DNA of 64,000 bases from contig NZ_CP021377.1 in assembly GCF_002157895.1 (NCBI RefSeq), forward strand, positions 372,001 to 436,000. Reading direction: 5' to 3'. A program made the translations under genes and the position numbers. Numbering within the stretch: the first letter of the stretch is position 1; each line of letters starts with the position of its first letter. Positions 1 to 8,025 of this stretch are shown in pieces. A model generated the notes under the pieces. That model saw only the letters and a list, made by a program, of their open reading frames with translations. It was not told the origin of the DNA and searched no databases. Source of the stretch: Oceanisphaera profunda (GTDB taxonomy: Bacteria > Pseudomonadota > Gammaproteobacteria > Enterobacterales > Aeromonadaceae).

Positions 1-645
1 ACCGGTGAGGTGCTGGCAGATAATGTGTTTTTGGCCAACAGCCATGGCGTGTTAGATCTGGTGCAAACCCAAGGCTTAGCGCTGTCTGCGGCGCGCGGCC
101 AAGTCAATTATCAAGCCAGTGCACCCTCTTTAGCCTCATTAAAAACCGTAGTGTGCTATCACGGTTACCTGACCCCCGCTTGGCAAGGGCTACATTGCAT
201 TGGCGCCAGTTATGGCCGTGATCAGGTGCACCTTGAGTACAGCGCCACAGACGAGCAAGAAAATCATCATAAATTGGTGAGTACCCTGCCCGCCTTGAAT
301 GATCTCCCTCTAAGCAGCGGTTCAGGTCGGGTTGGCGTGCGCGCCACTTCTCGGGATCATTTTCCGATGGCGGGTGCAGCTCCCAACAAGGCGGCGCAAC
401 TTCAGCAGTTTGATAAGTTACAACGACGCCAAGCGCAAGCGGTGCCATTAGCGGAGGATCATGCCGGTTTATATGTACTATCAGGCTTGGGTTCGCGGGG
501 GGTATGCTCGGCGCCTTTGTTGGCTGAGCTATTAGCGGCACAATTATGTGACGAGCCTTATCCGGTCTCGCGCCCTATTCTTGATAGCCTAGCGCCCAAT
601 CGGCATTGGGCGCGTAAGTTACTCAGGGGCCAGCCGCTGCGCTAA
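1..645 (+). CDS. mnmC: MnmC, C-terminal part (tRNA mnm5s2U34 biosynthesis, FAD oxidoreductase domain)
   Basis: The 3' end of a gene that begins before the window; the frame is open from base 1 (acc ggt gag gtg). The product makes the mnm5 side chain of wobble uridine 34; this part belongs to the FAD-dependent domain that removes the carboxymethyl group from cmnm5U. The ending, with GLGSRGVCSAPLLAELL followed by PYPVSRP and LAPNRHWARKLL, is the characteristic C-terminus of MnmC. About 214 residues are visible of a protein that usually has about 650. An internal GTG at base 10 lies inside the domain and is not a real start. A weak hairpin follows the stop at about 662-691. Confidence 0.9.
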   Translation, partial: TGEVLADNVFLANSHGVLDLVQTQGLALSAARGQVNYQASAPSLASLKTVVCYHGYLTPAWQGLHCIGASYGRDQVHLEYSATDEQENHHKLVSTLPALNDLPLSSGSGRVGVRATSRDHFPMAGAAPNKAAQLQQFDKLQRRQAQAVPLAEDHAGLYVLSGLGSRGVCSAPLLAELLAAQLCDEPYPVSRPILDSLAPNRHWARKLLRGQPLR

Positions 646-732
646 GGGGCCTTTTAACTTAATAAGCCCAGCTGATTTAGACTGGACTTATGATGAGCGA
701 TGTAATTCTACGGGAGCTTATTCCGATTGGGC

Positions 733-1275
733 TTATTCTGGCTTAATAAGGCCAAGCTGGCGGCCATAATCATTTTGCTGCTGAAAATCACGCAGCAAGG
801 TTTGGGCAATGTCCAGCTGATGATAGCCAACGCGATCGGCCACCTCATGCAGCTGCTCGCAGTTGGCTTGCGGCGCAATTTGAAACAAAGAGTGCTCTAA
901 CCATTCCGCGGATAATAAGGCGCGCTCACGTACTAGACGTTCATAACCGGTTAACGCCAGTCGGTAATTTTGCCATGCGGGCGTTTGTGGCCACTCCAAA
1001 GGCTCAGTCACGGTCGCGGTGAGCGAGACTAACACTTGGGAGGGCAAACAGCCTTTTTCCGTGTGCTGGCCCGACAATTGCCAAGACAAGCGATAATCCA
1101 CATCTGCCAAACTGGGCTCCAGCGCACTCGAGCCATAAATATCCACAGTTTGGCGCGCTTTCAATACCATATTTTCGGCCCACGCCGGCAGCGCCAGCAA
1201 TAAGATCAGGCCCCAACTCCAAGATAATGGTTTCAATATCGCTCTCCAAAATATTATCTGCGCGCAGAGCTTCAT
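733..1275 (-). CDS. DUF922-like exported protein lacking the HExxH metal motif
   Basis: About 180 residues with an N-terminal hydrophobic stretch ending in LPAWAEN, consistent with a Sec signal peptide. The remainder follows the DUF922 pattern (predicted secreted zinc-dependent proteases): a YRLSWQLSG strand, a Cys-containing turn (GCLPSQVLVSLTATVT), an LEWP segment, a helix where the family has HExxH, then C-E-Q-L and a final NDYGRQLG corresponding to the family's YDxxTxHG. Here the HExxH position reads LTGYERLVRE, so both zinc-binding histidines are absent. Membership is from remembered family pattern, not a profile search. It is probably a non-catalytic relative. The start is uncertain; an ATG at 1275 gives a rather long signal peptide. 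Confidence 0.6.
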   Translation of the reverse strand: MKLCAQIIFWRAILKPLSWSWGLILLLALPAWAENMVLKARQTVDIYGSSALEPSLADVDYRLSWQLSGQHTEKGCLPSQVLVSLTATVTEPLEWPQTPAWQNYRLALTGYERLVRERALLSAEWLEHSLFQIAPQANCEQLHEVADRVGYHQLDIAQTLLRDFQQQNDYGRQLGLIKPE

Positions 1276-1444
1276 TATAGGCGCTCGGTATAATCAAGTC
1301 ATTTGAGTCTAGTGCTATGTTACTCGATTTAGACACAAAAAATGCAGAAATCCGGCACAACCCCCTGACATATCACCCCTGCCTCTATATTGGCTCTAGC
1401 AGCTGCGTTATAGTGCGCACATTGTTAATTGGTTGGAGCGCTGC

Positions 1445-2392
1445 ATGATCACAGCCTATACCCTGAATGGCACATCCTTCAATATTCAGCCCCTCGACTT
1501 AGAAGCTGAGTTACCGCCTAATGTCGTGTGGCTGGATATCTTAAAGCCCAGTGAAGACGAACAGCGCTGGATGAAGCAGTTGTTTGTGGAAGAAATGCCA
1601 GAGCTCGACGAGCTTGACGACATTGAAGCCTCGGCGCGTTTTTATCGCGATAAAGACGGCCTGCATATTCACTCGCTGTTTCCGCAACGCTTGGGCAAAG
1701 AGATAGACGGCATCAACGTGCTCTTTAACTTACGCAACAACATGCTGATCAGTTTTCGTGAAGATGACTTAGGTCTGATCCGCCTGTTACGCCATTATAT
1801 GCGTCAAGACCGTGTTGAAGCGGACAACGCCACCGACCTGCTCTTGGAAATATTCGAGCTAAAAGTCGAATATATTTCTGACTTAATTGAAGACGGCTAC
1901 AAAACGCTCGAGCAAACCGCTAAACAAGTACTGCACGTCACCAACTTGCACAGCACAATGTCAGACTTGATGCAGCAAGAAGACGGCAACGGCCATATTC
2001 GCTTGGCGCTCTATGATACCCGTCGGGCGTTGCGTTTTATGAAGCGTTCTTTGCGCCAGCAATCCGACGACGAACAGCGCCGCTGGATTGATGAAATGCT
2101 CTACGACATCGAATCCTTATTGCCCCATACTCAGTTTTTGTTCGATAAAATAAATTTCCAACTGGATGCGGCGCTGGGCTTTACCAGCTTAGAGCAAAGC
2201 AAGGTGATCAAGATATTCTCGGTCGCGGCCGTGGTGTTTTTACCGCCCACACTGATCGCCAGTATCTATGGCATGAACTTTGAAATCATGCCGGAATTTG
2301 GTTGGAAATATGGCTACCCCATGTCACTGGTGATGATGCTGATGTCTGCGTGTGGCACTTATTACTTCTTTAAACGCAAAGGCTGGCTGTGA
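1445..2392 (+). CDS. corA: CorA magnesium/cobalt channel
   Basis: 315-residue inner-membrane Mg2+ channel, probably a homopentamer. The N-terminal cytoplasmic domain contains DIEASARFYRDKDGLHIHSLF, shared with enterobacterial CorA, and a long helical stalk with DIESLLPHTQFLF. The C-terminus carries two membrane segments; the first ends in the signature YGMNFEIMPEF (GMN selectivity loop) and the last ends in FKRKGWL. The ATG at 1445 was chosen because GGAG at 1435-1438 precedes it by 6 bases; an upstream TTG at 1433 would overlap that site. Stands alone between a convergent gene and creA. Confidence 0.95.
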   Translation: MITAYTLNGTSFNIQPLDLEAELPPNVVWLDILKPSEDEQRWMKQLFVEEMPELDELDDIEASARFYRDKDGLHIHSLFPQRLGKEIDGINVLFNLRNNMLISFREDDLGLIRLLRHYMRQDRVEADNATDLLLEIFELKVEYISDLIEDGYKTLEQTAKQVLHVTNLHSTMSDLMQQEDGNGHIRLALYDTRRALRFMKRSLRQQSDDEQRRWIDEMLYDIESLLPHTQFLFDKINFQLDAALGFTSLEQSKVIKIFSVAAVVFLPPTLIASIYGMNFEIMPEFGWKYGYPMSLVMMLMSACGTYYFFKRKGWL

Positions 2393-2436
2393 GTATTCTC
2401 AGCCTCGACTCTTGGTTTACATGTTAGGAGATTAGT

Positions 2437-2901
2437 ATGTATAAACACCTTGCCATGGTACTGGCAGCGCTGACGCTCAGCGGCTGTGATAACAATGAGG
2501 TAGGAGATGTGTCACTCGGCATGTTCACCACCAAAGACATTAAAATCGAAGTATTGACGGATCCGTTAGTACCCGGCGTCACCTGCCATATGTCGAACGT
2601 GGTCGCTAATTTAAACTTGGCCGACCCGTCAGATATGGCAATCAGCTGCCGACAAACCGGTGAAATCACCACCGCCATGTTAGCAGGCATTGATAAGTCA
2701 AAAAGTGGCGATATCGTTTTTAAGAAATCCAAGAGTATTTTCTTAAAAAGTCTGAAGATTCGTCGCATTTACGATGAACAAAGCCAGTCATTACTGTATT
2801 TGGCTTACAGCACCAAAGAAACCAGTGGCAGTTATAAACACGCCATGTCGACCGTGCCGCTGTGGGGCACCCAAGCCTATCAAATGCCAGCCCAACCCTA
2901 A
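2437..2901 (+). CDS. creA: CreA family protein
   Basis: 154 residues. The N-terminus (MYKHLAMVLAALTLSGCDN) is a lipoprotein-type signal with lipobox LSGC, although E. coli CreA has an ordinary signal peptide. The body matches CreA: VGDVSLGMFTTKDIKIEVLTDP, VTCHMSNV, SDMAISCRQTGEI, VFKKSKSIFLKSLKIRRIYD and LLYLAYSTK. The function of CreA is not known. TAGGAGA upstream is a good ribosome binding site. Followed by a strong rho-independent terminator. Confidence 0.85.
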   Translation: MYKHLAMVLAALTLSGCDNNEVGDVSLGMFTTKDIKIEVLTDPLVPGVTCHMSNVVANLNLADPSDMAISCRQTGEITTAMLAGIDKSKSGDIVFKKSKSIFLKSLKIRRIYDEQSQSLLYLAYSTKETSGSYKHAMSTVPLWGTQAYQMPAQP

Positions 2902-2950
2902 GCTTTTCCAGAAAGCGAGATGCCTTACGCTTGATGCGGGGCTGGCAAAT

Positions 2951-2979
2951 AAAAAACACCAACTAGTTTGGTGTTTTTT
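2951..2979 (+). terminator. Rho-independent terminator after creA
   Basis: Perfect inverted repeat AACACCAAACTAG-type hairpin: AAAAAACACCAA / TTGGTGTTTTTT around a short ctag core, ending in a T-run. Confidence 0.85.
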
Positions 2980-3012
2980 GTAGGCGAACACTTATTCTCG
3001 CATTACAACCTA
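2978..3012 (+). repeat. GTAG-headed REP-like element, interrupted by the insertion sequence
   Basis: TGTAGGCGAACACTTATTCTCGC closely matches the copy at 32646 (one base different over the first 22). The sequence resuming after the IS at 3859 (ggcgtaaat) also matches the 32.6-kb copy, so the IS appears to sit within a pre-existing repeat. Confidence 0.6.
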
Positions 3013-3026
3013 GGGTGCGTTCTCAA

Positions 3027-3434
3027 TTATGCCAGCCAGATAACGGCTGACACGAGGCTCAACATTGACTGGTAATTTTTTGCCAGTCGTTCGTACCTAG
3101 TTGCTATACGACGAAATTGCTTCAACTTTTGGAAGAAACGCTCAACCAAGTTGCGATCTTTATAAACATGACGATCCAACGGCCTTGGCTCCAATCGATT
3201 TTTTCTTGAGGGTATAACCGCTTCTGCTCCAACACTTTGAATACTTTCAACAAACGCATCTGAATCATAACCCTTGTCAGCCAAGACCTGGCTAGGCGTA
3301 AAACCATCCAACAATGCCTCTGCTTGATCATATTCTGAGGCCTGCCCTAGGGTTAACAGTAAGCGCACGGGGTTGCCTAAAGCGTCAACGGCAGCATGGA
3401 TTTTAGTCGTTAGTCCACCTCTAGACTTCCCCAT
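3027..3434 (-). CDS. IS5-family transposase, downstream frame (C-terminal half)
   Basis: 135 residues as an independent reading from MGKSRGGLTTKIHA, but more likely made as a fusion with the upstream frame by -1 frameshifting. It carries the second catalytic Asp (LADKGYDSDAF) and the catalytic Glu (NLVERFFQKLKQFRRIATRYE), so the DDE triad is complete across the two frames. It overlaps the upstream frame by 25 bases and ends just inside the left inverted repeat. Confidence 0.85.
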   Translation of the reverse strand: MGKSRGGLTTKIHAAVDALGNPVRLLLTLGQASEYDQAEALLDGFTPSQVLADKGYDSDAFVESIQSVGAEAVIPSRKNRLEPRPLDRHVYKDRNLVERFFQKLKQFRRIATRYERLAKNYQSMLSLVSAVIWLA

Positions 3435-3778
3435 GGCTTCTGCATCTTGCTCTTTTTTTTAGCCGCCCCATGTTGATGGACACGAACGATACTACCGTCG
3501 ATCATGAGTTGCTCAAAATCAGCTTCTTTGGATAACTCCTCCATTATCGTGAGCCAGACGCCTTTGTGAGACCAACGACTATATCGGACGTAAACGCGGT
3601 GCCAATGCCCATAAAAATCAGGTAAATCCCGCCAAGGTGCGCCAGTTCGAGCAATCCAAAGTACCGCTTCAACAAATTTGCGATTATCGAGTGCTGTCAC
3701 GCCTCTATCGCTAGCTTTACCCGGGAGCAGTTCTTCGATGCACTCCCATTGATCATCTCGTAGCAAGTAATGCCTCAT
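3410..3778 (-). CDS. IS5-family transposase, upstream frame (N-terminal half)
   Basis: 122 residues starting MRHYLLRDDQWECIEELLPG, the usual start of IS427-type transposases (DUF4096 region). It includes the LWIARTGAPWRDLP segment and the first catalytic Asp in LMIDGSIVRVHQHGAAKKK. It ends shortly after a run of eight A residues. The heptamer A AAA AAG (3458 down to 3452) is in the zero frame, a classical -1 slippery site. A -1 shift there continues as KKKEQDAEAMGKSRGG, which rebuilds the family's normal sequence. Likely function is cut-and-paste transposition of this element. Confidence 0.85.
   Translation of the reverse strand: MRHYLLRDDQWECIEELLPGKASDRGVTALDNRKFVEAVLWIARTGAPWRDLPDFYGHWHRVYVRYSRWSHKGVWLTIMEELSKEADFEQLMIDGSIVRVHQHGAAKKKSKMQKPWGSLEVD
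3452..3458 (-). promoter_or_regulatory. -1 frameshift slippery heptamer A AAA AAG
   Basis: Within a run of eight A on the minus strand. Read in the frame of the upstream ORF the codons are AAA AAG; slipping back one base gives AAA AAA GAG, continuing directly into the downstream ORF. Confidence 0.75.
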
Positions 3779-4049
3779 AAGTCGTTACCTCACAAGTAGT
3801 TACTTCAAATACTATAAAGGTAGCTAATGCAGCCGAAGCGTCAAATGAGAACGCGCCCTAGGCGTAAATGATGTTGGGCATAAGCCCCAAAGTATCAATT
3901 AAAAATTAACCAAGACCGTGGTGAAGTCTCTGCTAAGAAACGGCCACACTACAAAACACAATCCTCTCTGAAAGACTGCCCTAAACCATGCTGAACTCAA
4001 TTCAGTATCGGTCAGGCGATAGTAAGTACAAAAACAACAGGAGACACCA

Positions 4050-4649
4050 GTGCAAAAAATTCAAGATGGCGAGTGCTATGTAGAACAAACGTTTAGCCGT
4101 TTATCCTGCATTGAGGGTGATTTTTCAGGTGTGGAATTTGAAGACTGTACCTTTGAGCATTGTGATTTTTCTGGTAGCACTTTTGCGCGTGGCAAGTTTA
4201 TTGACTGTACCTTTAAGCACTGCAATTTAAGCCTGATGAAGGTGCCGAGCACGCGCTGGTTTGGCGTGGAGTTTATTGAGTGTAAATTGGTGGGTGTGGA
4301 TTGGACCAAAGCCGACTGGCCAGCCTTTCATTTAGACTCAGAGCTGCGCTTTAAACACTGCATCTTAAATGACGCGTCATTTTTCGGCCTTACCTTACAA
4401 GGGCTGCGGCTTGATGAATGCAAGTGTCATGAAGTGGACTTTAGAGAAGGAGATTTTTCTCACTCTTTCATGACCCACTGCGATTTCACCAACAGTGTGT
4501 TTATGCGCACTAACCTACAAAGCGTCGATTTTACTGAGTCAGAAAACTTCAATATCCATGTGTTAGAGAACAAAATCGATAACGCCACCTTCTCCCGCTT
4601 CGCCGCGCTCAACTTGCTCTACAGCCTGAATATCGAGTTAGTGGACTGA
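4050..4649 (+). CDS. Pentapeptide-repeat protein, Qnr-like
   Basis: 199 residues built almost wholly of pentapeptide repeats with central F/L and A/D/S/C before it: GDFSG VEFED CTFEH CDFSG STFAR GKFID CTFKH CNLSL, a less regular middle, then GDFSHSFMTHCDFTNSVFMRTNLQSVDF. The repeats should fold as a right-handed quadrilateral beta-helix. Layout and size resemble Qnr/MfpA-type proteins that mimic DNA and protect gyrase, with a C-terminal helix (AALNLLYSLNIELVD) like the Qnr dimerisation end. Function here is not established. Start is GTG, with AGGAGA at 4040-4045. It stands alone. Confidence 0.7.
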   Translation: MQKIQDGECYVEQTFSRLSCIEGDFSGVEFEDCTFEHCDFSGSTFARGKFIDCTFKHCNLSLMKVPSTRWFGVEFIECKLVGVDWTKADWPAFHLDSELRFKHCILNDASFFGLTLQGLRLDECKCHEVDFREGDFSHSFMTHCDFTNSVFMRTNLQSVDFTESENFNIHVLENKIDNATFSRFAALNLLYSLNIELVD

Positions 4650-4894
4650 CATACAAGCGCTCAGCGCCTAGCTAAAAAAGAACCCTGACTCGGCGCCTTT
4701 GCTTGGTTCCTTGCCGTCTTACTGGTACCGGGTCTAGCCCGCATGACGGCCCGATATCTAGCTTTTAAACATTACATGATTACCCACAAAGTTCAGCCAT
4801 GTTTCAGTGAATTCAGCACCAATAAATTCAATAGGTTACAGATATGTGCCCGCCTATTCGGTAAAAATATGAGGCTCAGTTTGGTATTTTGACC

Positions 4895-5028
4895 TTGTAG
4901 GGGCCCGTCTCTTCGGCGAAGAGGACTTCGGCCCGGTTTGGTGTTTTGGTTTAAATTTAAACCTCAGTAACAGCCAGCAGAGCTGGCCTGCCGAAGTCCT
5001 CTTTATTAAAGAGACGGGGCAGCTACAA
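4895..5028. repeat. GTAG-headed inverted-repeat (REP/BIME-like) element
   Basis: Begins TTGTAGGGGCCCGTCTC and ends GAGACGGGGCAGCTACAA. The two arms are inverted copies of about 26 bp (GTCTCTT...GACTTCGGC), each with its own small hairpin (CTCTTcggcGAAGAG; CTCTttattAAAGAG). The core CTTCGGCGAAGAGGACTTCG recurs exactly at 16717. It lies in the 545-bp gap between the pentapeptide gene and uvrB, where no coding potential was seen. Confidence 0.7.
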
Positions 5029-5194
5029 AGAACAAACCAAAACAGCGCACATCATGGCTGAGAGTCATACGTAATCAGGAAACATTAAAACCTAAAAGCA
5101 GATCCTGATTTTCGTCAGGAAGACGGCAAAAGACACGAAGCCAACAAAAGCAGGTGATTAACTTTTGGTTGCGTGCTCGACGTTTTATTTGCTT

Positions 5195-7195
5195 TTAGCT
5201 GCGGATCAACTGATCGCGCAGGGCGTGAATGCGGTCGCGAGTGGCGGCGGCTTGTTCAAACTCCAGGTTTTGCGCGTGAGTGACCATGACTTTTTCCAGC
5301 TCGGTGATCTGTTTATCCAGCTCTTTGGCGGTAGGCAAATGTTCGGGCATAAGACTCTGGTCTTTAGCGCGCTTAGAGCCAATACGCTTGGTGCCGTCTA
5401 AATCCAGCACGTCGGTTACCGCTTTGGTTAAACCTCGCGGAGTAATGCCGTGCTCTAAGTTAAAGGCTTGCTGTAGCTCGCGGCGGCGCTCGGTTTCACT
5501 GATGGCCGCCCCCATAGAGCGAGTAATTCTATCGCCATATAGAATAGCCTTACCGTTTAGGTTACGGGCCGCTCGGCCTATGGTCTGAATCAAGGAGCGC
5601 TCCGAGCGTAAGAAACCTTCTTTATCCGCATCCAAAATCGCCACCAAGGACACTTCTGGCATATCTAGCCCTTCGCGCAATAAGTTGATGCCCACTAATA
5701 CGTCAAACACGCCTAAGCGCAAGTCGCGAATAATCTCCATCCGTTCTACGGTGTCGATATCTGAGTGCAAATAGCGCACTTTTAAACCGTGATCTGATAA
5801 ATATTCCGATAAATCTTCGGCCATGCGCTTGGTTAAGGTGGTCACCAGTACCCGCTCGTTCACGGCAATGCGCAAGCGAGCTTCCGACAATACGTCGTCC
5901 ACCTGAGTGGCCACTGGGCGTACTTCTATTACAGGATCTAACAAACCGGTGGGGCGCACCACCTGCTGGGCCACGTCATCACCGGATTTATCCAACTCAT
6001 AGGCGCTGGGTGTGGCTGAGACAAACACGGTTTGTGGCATCAGTGCTTCAAATTCATCAAAGCGCATCGGCCGGTTGTCCAGCGCCGAGGGCAGACGAAA
6101 GCCGTATTCCACTAAGGTTTCTTTACGAGACCGGTCACCTTTATACATGCCGCCAATTTGCGGCACCGTTACGTGGGATTCATCGATGATCAATAGACCA
6201 TCGCCAGGCAAGTAATCAAATAAGGTAGGCGGTGCCTCACCCTCGCCGCGCCCAGATAGATAGCGCGAGTAGTTTTCAATGCCCGAGCAATAACCCAGCT
6301 CTTGGATCATTTCGATATCAAATTGAGTGCGCTGGCTGATGCGCTGCTCTTCTACCAGCTTGTTGGACGACAGCAATTGCGTCTTGCGCTCTTGCAGCTC
6401 GACCTTGATGTGTTCGATGGCACCCATTAGCTTTTCCCGCGGCGTCACATAGTGAGTTTTCGGATAAATAGTAAAGCGTGCTAGCGTTTGCGAAACGCCG
6501 CCGGTTAAGGGGTCAAATAAGCTTAAACGCTCTATCTCATCATCGAATAACTCGACCCGTACCGCTTGGTTATCAGACTCAGCAGGGAAAATATCAATCA
6601 CTTCACCGCGCACCCTAAAAGTACCGCGCTGAAAGCCCGCGTCGTTGCGCTTATATTGCAACTCAGCTAAGCGGCGCAACATATCGCGCTGATTGAGCAC
6701 ATCTCCCACCCGCAGATGCAACATCATACTTAAATACGACTGCGGATCGCCCAAACCATAAATGGCCGACACCGAGGCCACGATAATTACATCACGCCGC
6801 TCCATGAGCGCCTTGGTGGCGGACAAACGCATTTGCTCTATATGATCGTTAATAGAGGCGTCTTTTTCGATAAAGGTATCGGTAGTGGGCACATAGGCTT
6901 CTGGCTGATAGTAGTCGTAGTAAGAAACAAAATACTCCACCGAGTTATGAGGGAAGAACTCTTTCATTTCCCCGTATAGCTGCGCCGCTAGAGTTTTGTT
7001 AGGCGCCAAGATCATGGTGGGTCTATTAAGGGTGGCAATCACATTGGCGATGGTAAAGGTTTTGCCTGAGCCGGTAACGCCGAGCAAAGTTTGATGGGCA
7101 AGCCCAGCTTCAATCCCATCCAGCAACTGGGCAATGGCCGTTGGCTGATCGCCAGCAGGCTGATAGGGGCTGACCAGTTGAAAGTCTTTGCTCAT
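5195..7195 (-). CDS. uvrB: UvrB, excinuclease ABC subunit B
   Basis: 666 residues, full length. It is the damage-verifying helicase-like subunit of nucleotide excision repair, loaded by UvrA and recruiting UvrC. Walker A GVTGSGKT lies at residues 39-46, the beta-hairpin [12 protein letters not shown] near 92-103, the DESH box follows in [28 protein letters not shown], and helicase motif VI is QTIGRAARN. The C-terminal UVR coiled coil ([28 protein letters not shown]) binds UvrC. Starts [19 protein letters not shown] looked for a LexA box in the upstream 150 bp and saw none. Transcribed away from the downstream tRNA-Asn. Confidence 0.97.
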   Translation of the reverse strand: MSKDFQLVSPYQPAGDQPTAIAQLLDGIEAGLAHQTLLGVTGSGKTFTIANVIATLNRPTMILAPNKTLAAQLYGEMKEFFPHNSVEYFVSYYDYYQPEAYVPTTDTFIEKDASINDHIEQMRLSATKALMERRDVIIVASVSAIYGLGDPQSYLSMMLHLRVGDVLNQRDMLRRLAELQYKRNDAGFQRGTFRVRGEVIDIFPAESDNQAVRVELFDDEIERLSLFDPLTGGVSQTLARFTIYPKTHYVTPREKLMGAIEHIKVELQERKTQLLSSNKLVEEQRISQRTQFDIEMIQELGYCSGIENYSRYLSGRGEGEAPPTLFDYLPGDGLLIIDESHVTVPQIGGMYKGDRSRKETLVEYGFRLPSALDNRPMRFDEFEALMPQTVFVSATPSAYELDKSGDDVAQQVVRPTGLLDPVIEVRPVATQVDDVLSEARLRIAVNERVLVTTLTKRMAEDLSEYLSDHGLKVRYLHSDIDTVERMEIIRDLRLGVFDVLVGINLLREGLDMPEVSLVAILDADKEGFLRSERSLIQTIGRAARNLNGKAILYGDRITRSMGAAISETERRRELQQAFNLEHGITPRGLTKAVTDVLDLDGTKRIGSKRAKDQSLMPEHLPTAKELDKQITELEKVMVTHAQNLEFEQAAATRDRIHALRDQLIRS

Positions 7196-7301
7196 TTTTC
7201 ACTCTCCTCACACATTAACAGCCAGTTTACCCCCTATAGCGCAGTAAAATTAAGCAAAAACTCTACTTAGGCACGTGAAAGGCGAAATATTCGATTTAGC
7301 C

Positions 7302-7330
7302 TTGACGCTCCATCTTACTCTGCGTATTAT
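7302..7330 (+). promoter_or_regulatory. Sigma-70 promoter of tRNA-Asn
   Basis: TTGACG at 7302-7307 and TATTAT at 7325-7330, separated by 17 bp, followed by a GC-rich discriminator and the tRNA at 7351. Confidence 0.7.
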
Positions 7331-7350
7331 CTGCGGCCTCCTCGTGAGAT

Positions 7351-7426
7351 TCCCCCTTAGTTCAGTCGGTAGAACGCCGGACTGTTAATCCGTATGTCGC
7401 TGGTTCAAGTCCAGCAGGGGGAGCCA
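7351..7426 (+). tRNA. tRNA-Asn (GTT)
   Basis: 76-nt cloverleaf with anticodon loop CTGTTAA (GTT), T-arm GGTTCAAGTCC and encoded CCA end. It differs slightly in the acceptor stem and D-loop from the four tandem tRNA-Asn copies near 49.5 kb, so it is not a simple copy of one of them. Confidence 0.96.
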
Positions 7427-7448
7427 AATTCGCACTGCCTTTTCAGAG

Positions 7449-7738
7449 TTATCCACTAGTTAGTCGGTTGTTCCCCTTCAAAAATCCACATTTTGTACTC
7501 TTGCTCTAATTTCGTTGTTATCATTGTGATAACGAACGATATTTAACCATTCCAATTGTCAAGTATTTGATTTTTAAGTATTTTGTTTTTGGTTAAAAAA
7601 CTCCCACTTTATCTAAGAAGCCTGCCACCACTGGCCTTAACTGAGATCTACAGAGGTAATCCACAACCTTATCCACAGAAATAGTGGATAAGTCAGTGTA
7701 AGCCAGTGCCTCTGTGACTTACGCGACTTTGTGCATAA
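7449..7738. promoter_or_regulatory. Cluster of DnaA-box-like sequences
   Basis: Five 9-mers fit or nearly fit TTATNCACA: TTATCCACT (7449-7457, +), TAATCCACA (7657-7665, +), TTATCCACA (7669-7677, + perfect), TTATCCACT (7683-7691, -), TTATGCACA (7730-7738, - perfect). Four fall within 82 bp. An AT-rich stretch lies between the first and the rest. GATC sites are few, which argues against an origin. A DnaA titration site or DnaA-regulated promoter is possible. The rest of the 7427-8025 gap holds no gene that I can support. Confidence 0.5.
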
Positions 7739-7903
7739 CCTTTTCACTTTTTAGCCCCCAGCTAGGGGCTTGACAGCTCAAATAAAGCCTGCGCCATTTT
7801 ATGCCGCTAAAAAGGTGGAATCAGGTCTTTCACGTCTTATTAGGTTAAGTTAAGTATTACTTTTAACAGCTTGGCGTGCTTTATGTTATCAATCACCCAT
7901 AAA

Positions 7904-7952
7904 GTAAACATTTCTATCATTAAGACGTAACTATGGCCGACGGTAAACATTT
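7904..7952 (+). promoter_or_regulatory. Direct repeat GTAAACATTT upstream of nagB
   Basis: GTAAACATTT occurs at 7904-7913 and again at 7943-7952, 39 bp apart, about 75-120 bp before the nagB start. Possible operator half-sites; no known NagC or NagR site was confidently matched. Confidence 0.3.
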
Positions 7953-8025
7953 TTAAGCACCACTTTATTAACCTAGTGTTGAAATATGATAGTCTTCAGT
8001 TTCGTTTATTCATAAGAACTCAACC

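Larger units (their letters stand above)
3013..3858 (-). mobile_element. IS5-family insertion sequence (IS427-type), 846 bp
   Basis: Terminal inverted repeats are GGGTGCGTTCTCA at 3013-3025 and, on the other strand, GGGCGCGTTCTCA at 3846-3858, differing by one base over 13. Both ends abut TA (left cTA, right TAg), suggesting a TA target duplication. The interior carries a transposase split in two overlapping frames. Length, two-frame layout and the DDE residues fit the IS427 group of IS5. The element appears intact. Confidence 0.88.

Noticed and set aside
2720-2991. Several 60-80-codon frames around the end of creA
   Set aside because: Antisense or alternative frames of creA and its terminator.
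4650-5190. Genomic island or prophage remnant near the IS
   Set aside because: Only one IS and dispersed repeats; flanking genes are ordinary and no integrase or att duplication is seen.
7196-7300. LexA box in front of uvrB
   Set aside because: Looked for CTGT-N8-ACAG; no acceptable match seen.
7449-7738. The DnaA-box cluster as the chromosome origin oriC
   Set aside because: Few GATC sites, no gidA/mnmG or dnaA neighbour, no clear 13-mer array; a titration site fits better.
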